DNA from: a virus
IMG/VR virus record: IMGVR_UViG_3300039412_000167
Coordinates: 1 to 29,205 of that record
Length of the DNA: 29,205 nucleotides
Direction: 5' to 3' (one strand)
In this document: positions 12,371 through 19,353 of the stretch, piece after piece
Layout of the letters: every line of letters starts with the position of its first letter
Numbering within the stretch: position 1 is the first letter of the stretch
Notes under the pieces: generated by a model
Told to the model about the DNA's origin: nothing
The model's database searches: none
What the model saw: the letters and a program-made list of their open reading frames with translations, nothing else
Position numbers and translations under genes: made by a program

Positions 12371-13362
12371 GCGTCCTTGCCAAGAATCTCTGGGAACATG
12401 CCTGACGGTATCCGGCACACATAGCTGCAATTGTCCTGAAACGCGAAGGTGACTAAAAGATCATCCTGCCACAGCGCCATGCCACAACAGAACTCGATCT
12501 CTCCGTCCATAAAAGAGAAGGCGTCGCCAATCCACGGATTTTCAAAATTATGGTCGAGGGTCACGACCCTATGGCGATACGTCGCATTTTTTTGTCCGAT
12601 TCTATTCTGTTTCATGATACATTCGTGGACGATGTAAACGTAAGAATCACGCCAGCGAACCACCTGAGACCCTCCGCGCAGATCGGGCAATCCGCCTATC
12701 TTCCCTGCCTCGTCTACTGGACGTACCTGCTTGGCTTCGAGAGTTGCCAAATCGACCTCTACCAGTTCAAGCGGATTGGTCCATTTGATGAATCGGTAAG
12801 GCTGGTCGAGTACCGGAACCCAGTTCTTCTCGCAGTAGGAAGTCTTGTCTGGCGGCTCGATGCGGTAGCGGCCAATTTCCTTCACCGCGTCCGCGCTCAC
12901 TTCAAGCTCCGAGAATTCCATCCTCCCCTGTCCGTTCGGCTGCGTGTCGCGCCGCACCCCGATTCCATACAAATGCCCGTTCCAACGCACCAGCCGCGCA
13001 TCCTCCAAGCCGACAAACTCCCAGACCTCCTCCTTGTCCAACGCGCTGGTGTCGATCTTCCAATAATGTTCAATGTCAAGATCAGGCGTCAGCTTGCACA
13101 GGTAGTTGGTCGTTCGCAGGTGTTGGTCGTGCTCCGGGTTCAAATAGGACAACGGCCCCCAACGGTTGTTGAACAATTCTCCGGTTTCACAGTGGTAGAG
13201 AACATAGTTCACGTGTCGCAGGATCGCCCAGATTTCGCCGTTATCGACATAGACTGACGGATTGCAGAAGGGCAGGCCCCCGGAGACCGAAGCGGGTAGG
13301 ATCAGCGGCTTGAAACTGCCGCCCTGGGATAGTACCGAACGGACAAAATTGTGGTTGTTCAT
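12367..13362 (-). CDS. GH130-like five-bladed propeller protein
   Basis: A 331-residue protein with CAGGAAA just before its ATG, which overlaps the upstream stop as ATGA. It has repeated blade-like strands with the landmarks FVGLEDARLVRWNGHLYGIG (about 116-135), EKNWVPVLDQPYRFIKW (178-194), GLPDLRGGSQVVRW and, near the end, EIEFCCGMALWQDDLLVTFA. These match the GH130/GH43-type propeller used by mannoside phosphorylases and by glycosyltransferase-associated proteins (the G-[LI]-E-D-x-R and C/G-G-M-A-L motifs). Catalytic residues cannot be assigned with confidence. It forms a glycan-directed unit with the methyltransferase that follows. A truncated relative of its N-terminus lies at 13742-13828. 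Confidence 0.75.
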   Translation of the reverse strand: MNNHNFVRSVLSQGGSFKPLILPASVSGGLPFCNPSVYVDNGEIWAILRHVNYVLYHCETGELFNNRWGPLSYLNPEHDQHLRTTNYLCKLTPDLDIEHYWKIDTSALDKEEVWEFVGLEDARLVRWNGHLYGIGVRRDTQPNGQGRMEFSELEVSADAVKEIGRYRIEPPDKTSYCEKNWVPVLDQPYRFIKWTNPLELVEVDLATLEAKQVRPVDEAGKIGGLPDLRGGSQVVRWRDSYVYIVHECIMKQNRIGQKNATYRHRVVTLDHNFENPWIGDAFSFMDGEIEFCCGMALWQDDLLVTFAFQDNCSYVCRIPSGMFPEILGKDA

Positions 13363-13535
13363 TTTCCTGTCACTACCAACACGTCCGGCACAAAAATCCC
13401 AGAATTAAGATGGTCGTCACGGTCGAACCATTGACAGGACACCGTAACCGGGCTTGAGTTGTTAAATATGTTTGCGACGACCATCGTGGGGCCACCCGTT
13501 TTGAGTTCAACAACATCAGAAACTTTTAATTTCAT
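13359..13535 (-). CDS. YodC/DUF2158-like small protein
   Basis: A 58-residue protein from ATG 13535, chosen over the GTG six bases upstream because GAGGAG lies 8 bases away. It reads KVSDVVELKTGGPTMVV followed by VSCQWFDRDDHLNSGIF, matching DUF2158 (YodC family): V-G-D-V-V-x-L-x-S/T-G-G-P-x-M-T-V, then C-Q-W-F-D. These are small SH3-like proteins of unknown function, common in bacteria and phages. Its TGA overlaps the next start as ATGA. Confidence 0.85.
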   Translation of the reverse strand: MKLKVSDVVELKTGGPTMVVANIFNNSSPVTVSCQWFDRDDHLNSGIFVPDVLVVTGK

Positions 13536-13537
13536 TT

Positions 13538-13702
13538 TCACTTCTCCTCATAACGCAATTTTTGTCGGCGGCTGCGCTTGCGTGCGCATTTCCGGCAAAG
13601 TGTTAGATTGGCCCGATCCGGCTCTCGCTTGTCGCCGCAGGTCGCGCACTTGCCTTCGCTCACGCGCTTCGATTGCCAAACGGCTTGTCGTGTCGGACTC
13701 AT
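13538..13702 (-). CDS. Small zinc-knuckle protein (54 residues)
   Basis: From ATG 13702 the frame encodes a very basic protein with C19-x2-C22 (GKCATCGDKRE) and C36-x2-C39 (LCRKCARKRSRRQK), a single treble-clef or zinc-knuckle pair. The TGA falls two bases before the start of the DUF2158-like gene, whose ribosome binding site is inside this gene's end. Its own start has almost no leader: the promoter -10 box lies about 14 bases upstream, so the transcript may be nearly leaderless. A longer overlapping frame on the same strand exists but lacks such motifs. Confidence 0.75.
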   Translation of the reverse strand: MSPTRQAVWQSKRVSEGKCATCGDKREPDRANLTLCRKCARKRSRRQKLRYEEK

Positions 13703-13716
13703 GCCAATCTGAAAAC

Positions 13717-13747
13717 ACCATACGCTTTGTTCCTTGACGTGTCAAGG
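13717..13747 (-). promoter_or_regulatory. Sigma70-like promoter overlapped by a perfect palindrome
   Basis: On the minus strand TTGACA (13745-13740) is followed by a 17-base spacer and TATGGT (13722-13717, 4 of 6 to consensus). The palindrome CCTTGACGTGTCAAGG (13732-13747; 7-bp arms, 2-base centre) covers the -35 box, as an operator would. The first gene downstream is the zinc-knuckle gene at 13702, followed by the glycan genes. The -35 overlaps the stop codon of the truncated gene copy. Promoter is by consensus match only. Confidence 0.55.
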
Positions 13748-13828
13748 ACTAAATGAAAAGAATTTCCCCGATGACTTCAGACTGCCGCCCTCTGCCAACA
13801 CTGAACGAACAAGATTGCGATTATTCAT
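13742..13828 (-). pseudogene. Truncated N-terminal copy of the GH130-like gene
   Basis: A 28-residue ORF starts at an ATG overlapping the stop of the fibre gene (ATGA) and begins MNNRNLVRSVLAEGGSLK, which matches 13 of 18 residues with the start of the GH130-like protein (MNNHNFVRSVLSQGGSFK). At DNA level 11 of 18 codons differ and six of these are silent, so the two copies diverged while still coding, before this one lost its body. It now ends in SSGKFFSFSP and a stop inside the promoter -35 box. It may be a relic of a duplicated glycan gene or a spare module for recombination. Confidence 0.75.
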
Positions 13829-15318
13829 TGCGGTGACACCGTCACATACTGTTGGTAGCAGTTATTGTAAGTAGTACCAGCGCCAAAGGTGCTTGGAAAT
13901 GTCGTGCTTCCCGGTGAAACATAGACAGAATAAAGCGAGGTTCCGGGGCAGTGCGCGGGGTTAGTAAACCCATTCTCGTAACTCTGTGAGGTGATCGCCG
14001 CAGCCCAGTATTGGGTAAGCGGAGAAAGCGTACCGCATCCAGTCGGGGTGAGAGAGTTTATCCCGCCTGTTGGCGTAGAGGTTGAAATTGTTGAGCAAAT
14101 CTTCGTGTTTGGGGCATTGGAAGAGTCGGTATAAAGAGCCAGCCCCCAATTTCCCGCCGTAATTGATCCACCCCACCAAACATTGAGAACTTCATTGGCA
14201 TAACCATAAGGATCACTGCCGGTAATAAAAGGGGTAGCCATGACCAGATTATTATTCCCGCTGTCTGTTGCGGTTTGGGTGGTCAGCCCGTAGTTCACCG
14301 TGGCTGCTGTAGCGGGACTGGCAAGACCGTTCCAATAGCTAATGTCCCCAGAAACGGTGCCGATAGTGACTCCATTCCATTTTGACAGCTTAACAGGCGC
14401 ACTTACCGCCGTTTTCAGGCTAACCATAATTGTGCCACCTATATCTCCTCCAGTCCACGTCTGTCCTAATGTCTGCGCTGATCCGTAGTAAGAAGCTATC
14501 TTGCAAAATACAGTGTTCCCGGGAGAGTATGTGCCGCTGGCTCCTGCCCACATGATTGTGCCGCCGTTTGATGCGCTTAGAATTTCATCGTTGGCTGTGC
14601 CGCCAAGGGCGCAGACGAGTTCATTGGTATACCGCGTGATCCCGGAAGTGACTGTCAGCGAAGTAGCACTCATGCTATTGTTGCTGTTATTAGCTCCCTG
14701 ATCGTAGCACGCACTGGATGAAGTCGTGCATCCTCCTGTGAACTCAGTGAGAAACACGCTAATATATCCGCAGTTCGATGCAGCAACGTAGCTGGACGAT
14801 GAACTGCTGCACACCAGATTCACGCTGCCAGCGGCTAAGGTGCTGGAGATACTTGGAATGTACCAAGCGTAGTTGCAGTATAGCGTTGCACCGGCCTGGT
14901 TTGTTAACCCGCAAGTTTGCGAACCGCCTCCGCCGGGGCCGATCCCCTGAAGGCCTGCCTGATAAAGCGGAGTCTTGAATATAGGGTCACCGGCAGCAGA
15001 ACAGGTCGAATTGGCGCAAACAAATAAATAGGTTAAAGAAGTTGCGGGCGATGCACAGCCTCCTGAGTTTGGGTAGCATTGATAACCGAAAATCAACAAG
15101 CTGTCGCCAGCGGTCAGCCCTCCTCCGTCTGACCCCGTAGCTAGATAAGACAACGTGTTGCTATTTCCAGCATTCCCCCAACACTGGATAATCGTCACGC
15201 CGCTGCCCATGCTGATCGGTTGCGCGGTGCCGCTCGTACCGCATCCGTAGTCGGTTATAGCGTGCGCCAACGGAGAACAGAACAGCAGTAGCGAGAGTAA
15301 CCACAATAATCTTCTCAT
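13825..15318 (-). CDS. Exported fibre-like protein, cysteine-rich
   Basis: A 497-residue protein from ATG 15318, which overlaps the upstream stop as ATGA. It opens with a typical Sec signal peptide: MRR, a leucine-rich core (LLWLLSLLLFC) and SPLAHA before the likely cut. The mature part is Gly/Ser/Thr-rich beta sequence with many cysteines (CASPATSLTYLFVCANSTCS), then a second half with repeated WNG/WGG patches (SKWNGVTIGTVSG; NVWWGGSITAG). The content suggests a beta-sandwich or fibre-like adhesin held by disulfides. A signal peptide is unusual for a virion protein; it could also be a secreted phage-encoded effector. It follows two similar exported genes. Confidence 0.75.
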   Translation of the reverse strand: MRRLLWLLSLLLFCSPLAHAITDYGCGTSGTAQPISMGSGVTIIQCWGNAGNSNTLSYLATGSDGGGLTAGDSLLIFGYQCYPNSGGCASPATSLTYLFVCANSTCSAAGDPIFKTPLYQAGLQGIGPGGGGSQTCGLTNQAGATLYCNYAWYIPSISSTLAAGSVNLVCSSSSSSYVAASNCGYISVFLTEFTGGCTTSSSACYDQGANNSNNSMSATSLTVTSGITRYTNELVCALGGTANDEILSASNGGTIMWAGASGTYSPGNTVFCKIASYYGSAQTLGQTWTGGDIGGTIMVSLKTAVSAPVKLSKWNGVTIGTVSGDISYWNGLASPATAATVNYGLTTQTATDSGNNNLVMATPFITGSDPYGYANEVLNVWWGGSITAGNWGLALYTDSSNAPNTKICSTISTSTPTGGINSLTPTGCGTLSPLTQYWAAAITSQSYENGFTNPAHCPGTSLYSVYVSPGSTTFPSTFGAGTTYNNCYQQYVTVSPQ

Positions 15319-16571
15319 GGCGTGACTCCGTTCCATCCGGCCCATGTTGGCGTGATGGTGTACGCCGCTGTGATGGTGCTGCCGTCGAGGTAGTGTGTGC
15401 CACCGGCTATGCAGGTCAGAGTGTGCGTTCCTGTCGGAATCGTTAGCGCCCCTGAGTAGAGAGTCCCCGTGGTGCATCCGGTCGTGCCGTTCGTCGCGGG
15501 GGTCGTAGTGAAGCTGCAACATACGGTCGGTGCGCCTCCCGCCTCGGTGACAGTGGTGGTCTTGGGCAAGCTGGTAGTGTAAGTTCCCGGTGCAAGCGTG
15601 ATCGCGGGGGTCGCCGCTGTGAAGGTGAAGTTGGCCGTTTCGGCAGCACTGTTAGCTAAAGCCGCTTGTGTCGCCAGAGTAGTGATACCGTAATATGGCC
15701 CCGTAATGCCGGTGATCGTGCATACGCCACCACTCGATGCAAGCGTCGTTCCACTGGAACATGTACCTGATGTGGTTGAGGCGGGCGCAGGAGACGGTGT
15801 GCAGGCCGATGTGGAGCAGGTATTGTAGCAGCACGTCGCGCCGGTACTCGTCGTGATGTTTAGAGACATAGTGTTGTTCTGGCCTGTGCCGCTAGTGGGG
15901 CTATAGGTGGGATTCGTGTTTGCCGCCGCCAGAAGCTCGAACGTGTCCGACCTCCAGTTTCCAGTTGATCCCGTGCAGGTCTTGCTGGAGTAGGAAGTTA
16001 CTACCCCGTTTGTGTCTAGACCATTTCCGTCGGTCGTCGTTATCTCGCTATGTAAAACTGTTGATGGCGTGCAAACCGCCGCGCTCGAACCCACCGCCGC
16101 CACTATCCAAGACGAGCCGTTGCCGTTGGTGAGAGAGCCGCCCGTGAACGTGATGGCGCTGGTGGTTCCTGACGTTCCTCCGGTTGTCTTGAACCCAATG
16201 CCAGAGGTCACGCAGTTAGCTGTAGACGTTGCCCCAGTCCCACTATAGACCAGGCTGATTACCAAAGTCGCGCTGGTCCATGCGTCGGAATCTGGCGTTG
16301 AACTTGTCAGCACCGCACAGCCGCTTCGCATACTACTGCTCGATGCTAAAGCCGTGGCAATCTGCGTGTAGGAAGAGGGTTTGGGAGGGGCAGACGTGCT
16401 CGACTTGTAGGCGAAGGTGTACTCAAACTGTCCAGCCGCCAGAGTATGCCCACCGACCACCGAGGGTACGCAACTTGTCGCCACCGCCGCACAACTGGCT
16501 ACAAGGACAATCTGTGCGTGTGCCGCTGCCGCGCAGAAGAAGAGAACCGAGATTAGAAACCATTTTCTCAC
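15315..16571 (-). CDS. Exported fibre-like protein with chitobiase C-terminal-type domain
   Basis: A 418-residue protein that starts at a GTG overlapping the upstream stop as GTGA; no ATG is available close by. The N-terminus is a Sec signal peptide ([19 protein letters not shown], cut after AHA). Residues ~20-270 are Ser/Thr/Gly-rich beta sequence with scattered cysteines. The last ~100 residues (ITLAPGTYTTSLPKTTTV; then TGTLYSGALTIPTGTHTLTC and GSTITAAYTIT) match the chitobiase/beta-hexosaminidase C-terminal Ig-like domain pattern: G-x-Y, then L-Y-x-x-x-I-x-[IV], T-L-x-x-I-A and S-x-[IV]-x-x-A-Y-T-I. That domain usually stabilises or presents a catalytic or binding part. Confidence 0.72.
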   Translation of the reverse strand: MRKWFLISVLFFCAAAAHAQIVLVASCAAVATSCVPSVVGGHTLAAGQFEYTFAYKSSTSAPPKPSSYTQIATALASSSSMRSGCAVLTSSTPDSDAWTSATLVISLVYSGTGATSTANCVTSGIGFKTTGGTSGTTSAITFTGGSLTNGNGSSWIVAAVGSSAAVCTPSTVLHSEITTTDGNGLDTNGVVTSYSSKTCTGSTGNWRSDTFELLAAANTNPTYSPTSGTGQNNTMSLNITTSTGATCCYNTCSTSACTPSPAPASTTSGTCSSGTTLASSGGVCTITGITGPYYGITTLATQAALANSAAETANFTFTAATPAITLAPGTYTTSLPKTTTVTEAGGAPTVCCSFTTTPATNGTTGCTTGTLYSGALTIPTGTHTLTCIAGGTHYLDGSTITAAYTITPTWAGWNGVTP

Positions 16572-17053
16572 TGAATCGTACCTACATCCCCTGGACTTAC
16601 TAGGATCGTCGTTGCGGACAAGGCCACGCCAATACGCTGGATGTAGTGCGTGCTGGTCGAAGGCGCTGTCTGAGTCATGGTTCCCGTCACGGAATCCGAA
16701 ACGTATACCGTGCCGCCCACTGTCCACGTCCACGAGCCGTCCGTCACCGTGCCGCCCGCCGTGACGCACTGGCTCGTAGTGGAAGCTATGCATAGCGCAG
16801 GATTGTTCACGAGGTTAATGCTCGAATCGGCTAGAGCCGTGGCAAGCGATCCCCCGGCTGGCATGTAGTAAACATCGTAAGCCGTGAGCGTACCATAGCC
16901 GGAAATCAGCGTAACGCCGAGATTCGCCTTTGCCGCCGCTGCTGTAGACGCACCCGTGCCCCCGTTCGCAACCGGCAAGGTTTCCGCCCACGCCATGCTC
17001 GCTGCCAAGAGCAAGAGAGCTAAATCTCGAACGATGCTCCCAATACGCGCCAT
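16568..17053 (-). CDS. Exported short tail-fibre-like protein
   Basis: A 161-residue protein from ATG 17053, overlapping the collagen-like gene by 34 bases; GGGATGG lies about 9 bases upstream. It opens with a signal peptide ([15 protein letters not shown]) and then [21 protein letters not shown], the standard phage tail-fibre motif (NGGTG followed by an Ala-rich N-L-G turn). The C-terminal half has repeated beta segments ([17 protein letters not shown]). It looks like a tail-fibre module that has gained an export signal. The 34-base overlap means its first residues share DNA with the end of the collagen-like fibre in another frame. Confidence 0.75.
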   Translation of the reverse strand: MARIGSIVRDLALLLLAASMAWAETLPVANGGTGASTAAAAKANLGVTLISGYGTLTAYDVYYMPAGGSLATALADSSINLVNNPALCIASTTSQCVTAGGTVTDGSWTWTVGGTVYVSDSVTGTMTQTAPSTSTHYIQRIGVALSATTILVSPGDVGTIQ

Positions 17054-18240
17054 AGTGAACCATCCCAATAAAACATAGACGCTTGCCACTGTGAAAGATT
17101 CCACACGCTTTCATTGTCGATGTTGCCGCTCGAACCCTGTACCCCGCAAGCTCCCGCCCCCACGCTCTTAACCCAGAGATAGGACGCTGTTGCGAACGAA
17201 ACCGGAAGAGTGACATACTGCGCAGAAGAAAAGTTTGCCTGAATGACCTTGCCTATGTCTGCGGTACCTGCCGTGTAGCTCGCCGACTGGGCGTTGATCC
17301 CTAAGAGGAAGGCGTTGCCTGTTGTACCCTGTGTACCTTGAGTTCCGGTAGTTCCCTGACTCCCAGTTGTCCCTGTCGTTCCTTGAGAGCCAGTCGTACC
17401 CGTGGTTCCCTGAGAACCCGTGGTCCCGGTGGTCCCCTGTGCGCCTGTCGATCCTGTCGTTCCCTGGCTGCCTGTTGTACCTGCTGTTCCTTGAGCACCA
17501 GCCGTGCCTGCAGTTCCTTGTGTCCCTGTGGTTCCAGTAGTTCCTTGAGAGCCAGTACCCGTTGTGCCTTGGGCACCAGTAGTCCCCTGCGTGCCGCTGC
17601 CCGTCGTACCCTGTGAGCCAGTTGTTCCTTGCGAACCCGTGCCGGTCGTCCCTTGAATCCCCTGAGTGCCTTGGGTTCCAGTTCCCGTCGTTCCTTGGCT
17701 GCCTGTAGTACCTTGCGAACCAGCGGTTCCAGCCGTCCCCTGAGAACCGGCTGTACCGGCAGTCCCTTGTGATCCAACGGTCCCAGTTGTCCCCTGAGAA
17801 CCAGTAGCCCCTTGAGTTCCTGTGCCTGTAGTGCCCTGATTGCCTTGGGTACCTTGTGTCCCTTGCACGCCCTGCGTGCCTTGGCTACCGCTGCCCGTGG
17901 TACCCTGCGTTCCTGTCGATCCCTGAGAACCTGTGACGCCGGTTGTTCCTTGAGAACCTGTTGTTCCCTGCGGCCCCGTGGAACCTGTCGTTCCCTGCGT
18001 CCCGGTGCCCGTCGTGCCTTGGGTTCCGGTGCCGCCCTGCACGCCTTGTGTGCCAGTGGCCCCTTGCATCCCGGCCCCAGTCGTGCCTTGCGTGCCAGTT
18101 GGCCCCTGAGTCCCAGTTGGTCCCTGAGAACCAGTCGTGCCTTGCATACCCGCACCAGTGGTTCCCTGGAGTCCCTGCACACCCGTCGCGCCTTGCGGCC
18201 CTACGGCTACGCTTGCACCGGGATAGGCTTCTACCGACAT
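17020..18240 (-). CDS. Collagen-like tail fibre protein
   Basis: A 406-residue protein starting at ATG 18240 (TGATG overlap with the upstream stop). Residues 14-308 are about 98 Gly-x-y triplets, mostly G-T-Q, G-T-T and G-S-Q with few prolines; proline-poor triple helices of this kind are common in phage fibres. The last 98 residues form a globular knob-like domain ([20 protein letters not shown] ... [19 protein letters not shown]) with a V-T-L-P strand and W-x-x-x-G turn, typical of phage fibre tips. It probably trimerises and reaches the host receptor. The DNA of the repeat is low-complexity and may be recombination-prone. Confidence 0.9.
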   Translation of the reverse strand: MSVEAYPGASVAVGPQGATGVQGLQGTTGAGMQGTTGSQGPTGTQGPTGTQGTTGAGMQGATGTQGVQGGTGTQGTTGTGTQGTTGSTGPQGTTGSQGTTGVTGSQGSTGTQGTTGSGSQGTQGVQGTQGTQGNQGTTGTGTQGATGSQGTTGTVGSQGTAGTAGSQGTAGTAGSQGTTGSQGTTGTGTQGTQGIQGTTGTGSQGTTGSQGTTGSGTQGTTGAQGTTGTGSQGTTGTTGTQGTAGTAGAQGTAGTTGSQGTTGSTGAQGTTGTTGSQGTTGTTGSQGTTGTTGSQGTTGTQGTQGTTGNAFLLGINAQSASYTAGTADIGKVIQANFSSAQYVTLPVSFATASYLWVKSVGAGACGVQGSSGNIDNESVWNLSQWQASMFYWDGSLWRVLGASFEI

Positions 18241-18566
18241 CAGGCATTCTCCTGACCGAACAATGAAAATGCGCTGGTTCCGTTGGTTGAGGTCACGTTA
18301 ATCACGTCCGTCGCTGCTATTGTGATCCCAATTGTGATGGTCACTGTCGTGTTCGCAGGCAGCGGCGCAAGATAGAAGAGAAGTTGCTCGTTCGAATCTC
18401 CAGCCCCTCCCACATTGACACGCACGGTAAAAGTATCTGTTGCCGCGCCGAAGTTGCAGATATTCAAAGTGGAGATCACGGTCGAGGTCGTCGCGCAAGT
18501 GTAGAGCGCCGTCTCGACTGCCGCTGTCGGCGCTGCCTGCCCGAGAACTCTGATCGTTACTGCCAT
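18240..18566 (-). CDS. Small tail-associated beta protein
   Basis: A 108-residue protein from ATG 18566, just after the upstream stop with GGGTGCG nearby. The sequence opens [20 protein letters not shown] and ends [17 protein letters not shown], with a Thr/Val-rich middle of alternating strands. This pattern (V-L-G-Q ... L-Y-x-x ... F-G-[QV]-E) is one I recall in small proteins encoded between tail and fibre genes in many phages; the function is not assigned. A jelly-roll or Ig-like fold is likely. It sits directly before the collagen-like fibre and may be part of its base. Confidence 0.7.
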   Translation of the reverse strand: MAVTIRVLGQAAPTAAVETALYTCATTSTVISTLNICNFGAATDTFTVRVNVGGAGDSNEQLLFYLAPLPANTTVTITIGITIAATDVINVTSTNGTSAFSLFGQENA

Positions 18567-18567
18567 C

Positions 18568-19353
18568 TTACGCACCCATCAATTGAAATATCTGGCTAAA
18601 GTCGCTCCCAGACGAAGGACCAGCGCTTCCCGGCGTCCACTTAGCCGTTGTCGAGTTCCACACCGGCACATCGCCATTGCTTACTCCCGCATCCGTCCAA
18701 TCACTGAGGTCTGAGGTTGCAGGCTGCGACTGACCAAAAGCGCCTGTCTCGTTGTTGTAGCTGTTTAGCCAAAGGCTCGTAATTTGAGGTGTGTTCTGTG
18801 GTGGAACCGGAAAAGTTACCCCCCAAAAGTTTTCCCCATCAAAAACCACACTGACTGCATCTCCGGGAGGAATAGGCATAGAGGACGCTGCGGGATTGTT
18901 CGGATAATAGATCGTACCCGAAGCGGGCGTCAGGGTCGCTACAGATGTTCCCGTATTGATGAAGACGGTGGCCCACGGTAGGGTAATCGCCGGGGAAGTG
19001 GAAAATGTGCTCAGCGCGACCGCGATGGGAGACGAAGCGCCTAACAGAATAAAGGTTCCCGCATCGGACGGAAGTGTGGTGTAAGATGTATTTCCAATCT
19101 GGTTGTTTAGGCTCCCATAGGTTGACGACTGGACAACAACCGTCTCGCTGACCGTGCTGATGTTTTCTATTGTCTCAACGGTTGAGGATTTAGCTCCTTC
19201 AACCTTGGAATTTAAGGCTCCTATCGACTGGTAGAGGTCCGTGATCGCATTCCACTGTGTCTTATGAGCTTGCTTAACGCCCTCGGGCTGATCGTCAAGC
19301 TGCGTGCCAAATGCCATTCTGAAACTTGGAGGTGTTAGGGCAGGTGTACTCAT
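18568..19353 (-). CDS. Tail fibre or baseplate-associated protein
   Basis: A 261-residue protein from ATG 19353 with GGGAGGTGAAGG directly upstream; the ATG overlaps the previous stop as ATGA. An N-terminal helical part (QAHKTQWNAITDLYQSIGAL) is followed by a beta-rich domain with S-P-A-I-T-L-P-W, GDAVSVVFDGENFWGVT and, at the end, GDVPVWNSTTAKWTPGSAG, a phage fibre motif (V-P-x-W-N-x-x-T-x-x-W). It is most likely an attachment protein linking the tail hub and the fibres. Confidence 0.7.
   Translation of the reverse strand: MSTPALTPPSFRMAFGTQLDDQPEGVKQAHKTQWNAITDLYQSIGALNSKVEGAKSSTVETIENISTVSETVVVQSSTYGSLNNQIGNTSYTTLPSDAGTFILLGASSPIAVALSTFSTSPAITLPWATVFINTGTSVATLTPASGTIYYPNNPAASSMPIPPGDAVSVVFDGENFWGVTFPVPPQNTPQITSLWLNSYNNETGAFGQSQPATSDLSDWTDAGVSNGDVPVWNSTTAKWTPGSAGPSSGSDFSQIFQLMGA

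Noticed and set aside
13548-13745. 65-codon minus-strand frame over the small zinc-knuckle gene
   Set aside because: The other frame (13538-13702) has the CxxC pairs, ends at the next gene's start and follows the promoter.
15319-15522. 68-residue His/Arg-rich extension before the exported fibre-like protein
   Set aside because: It is the antisense-like shadow of the upstream gene; the ATG at 15318 with ATGA overlap starts a clean signal peptide.
16572-16793. 74-residue extension before the second exported protein
   Set aside because: It lies wholly within the upstream exported gene in another frame; the GTG at 16571 overlaps that gene's stop and begins the signal peptide.
17338-18266. Cys/Ser/Arg-rich frames on both strands over the collagen-like repeat
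   Set aside because: They are other-frame readings of the Gly-x-y coding repeat.
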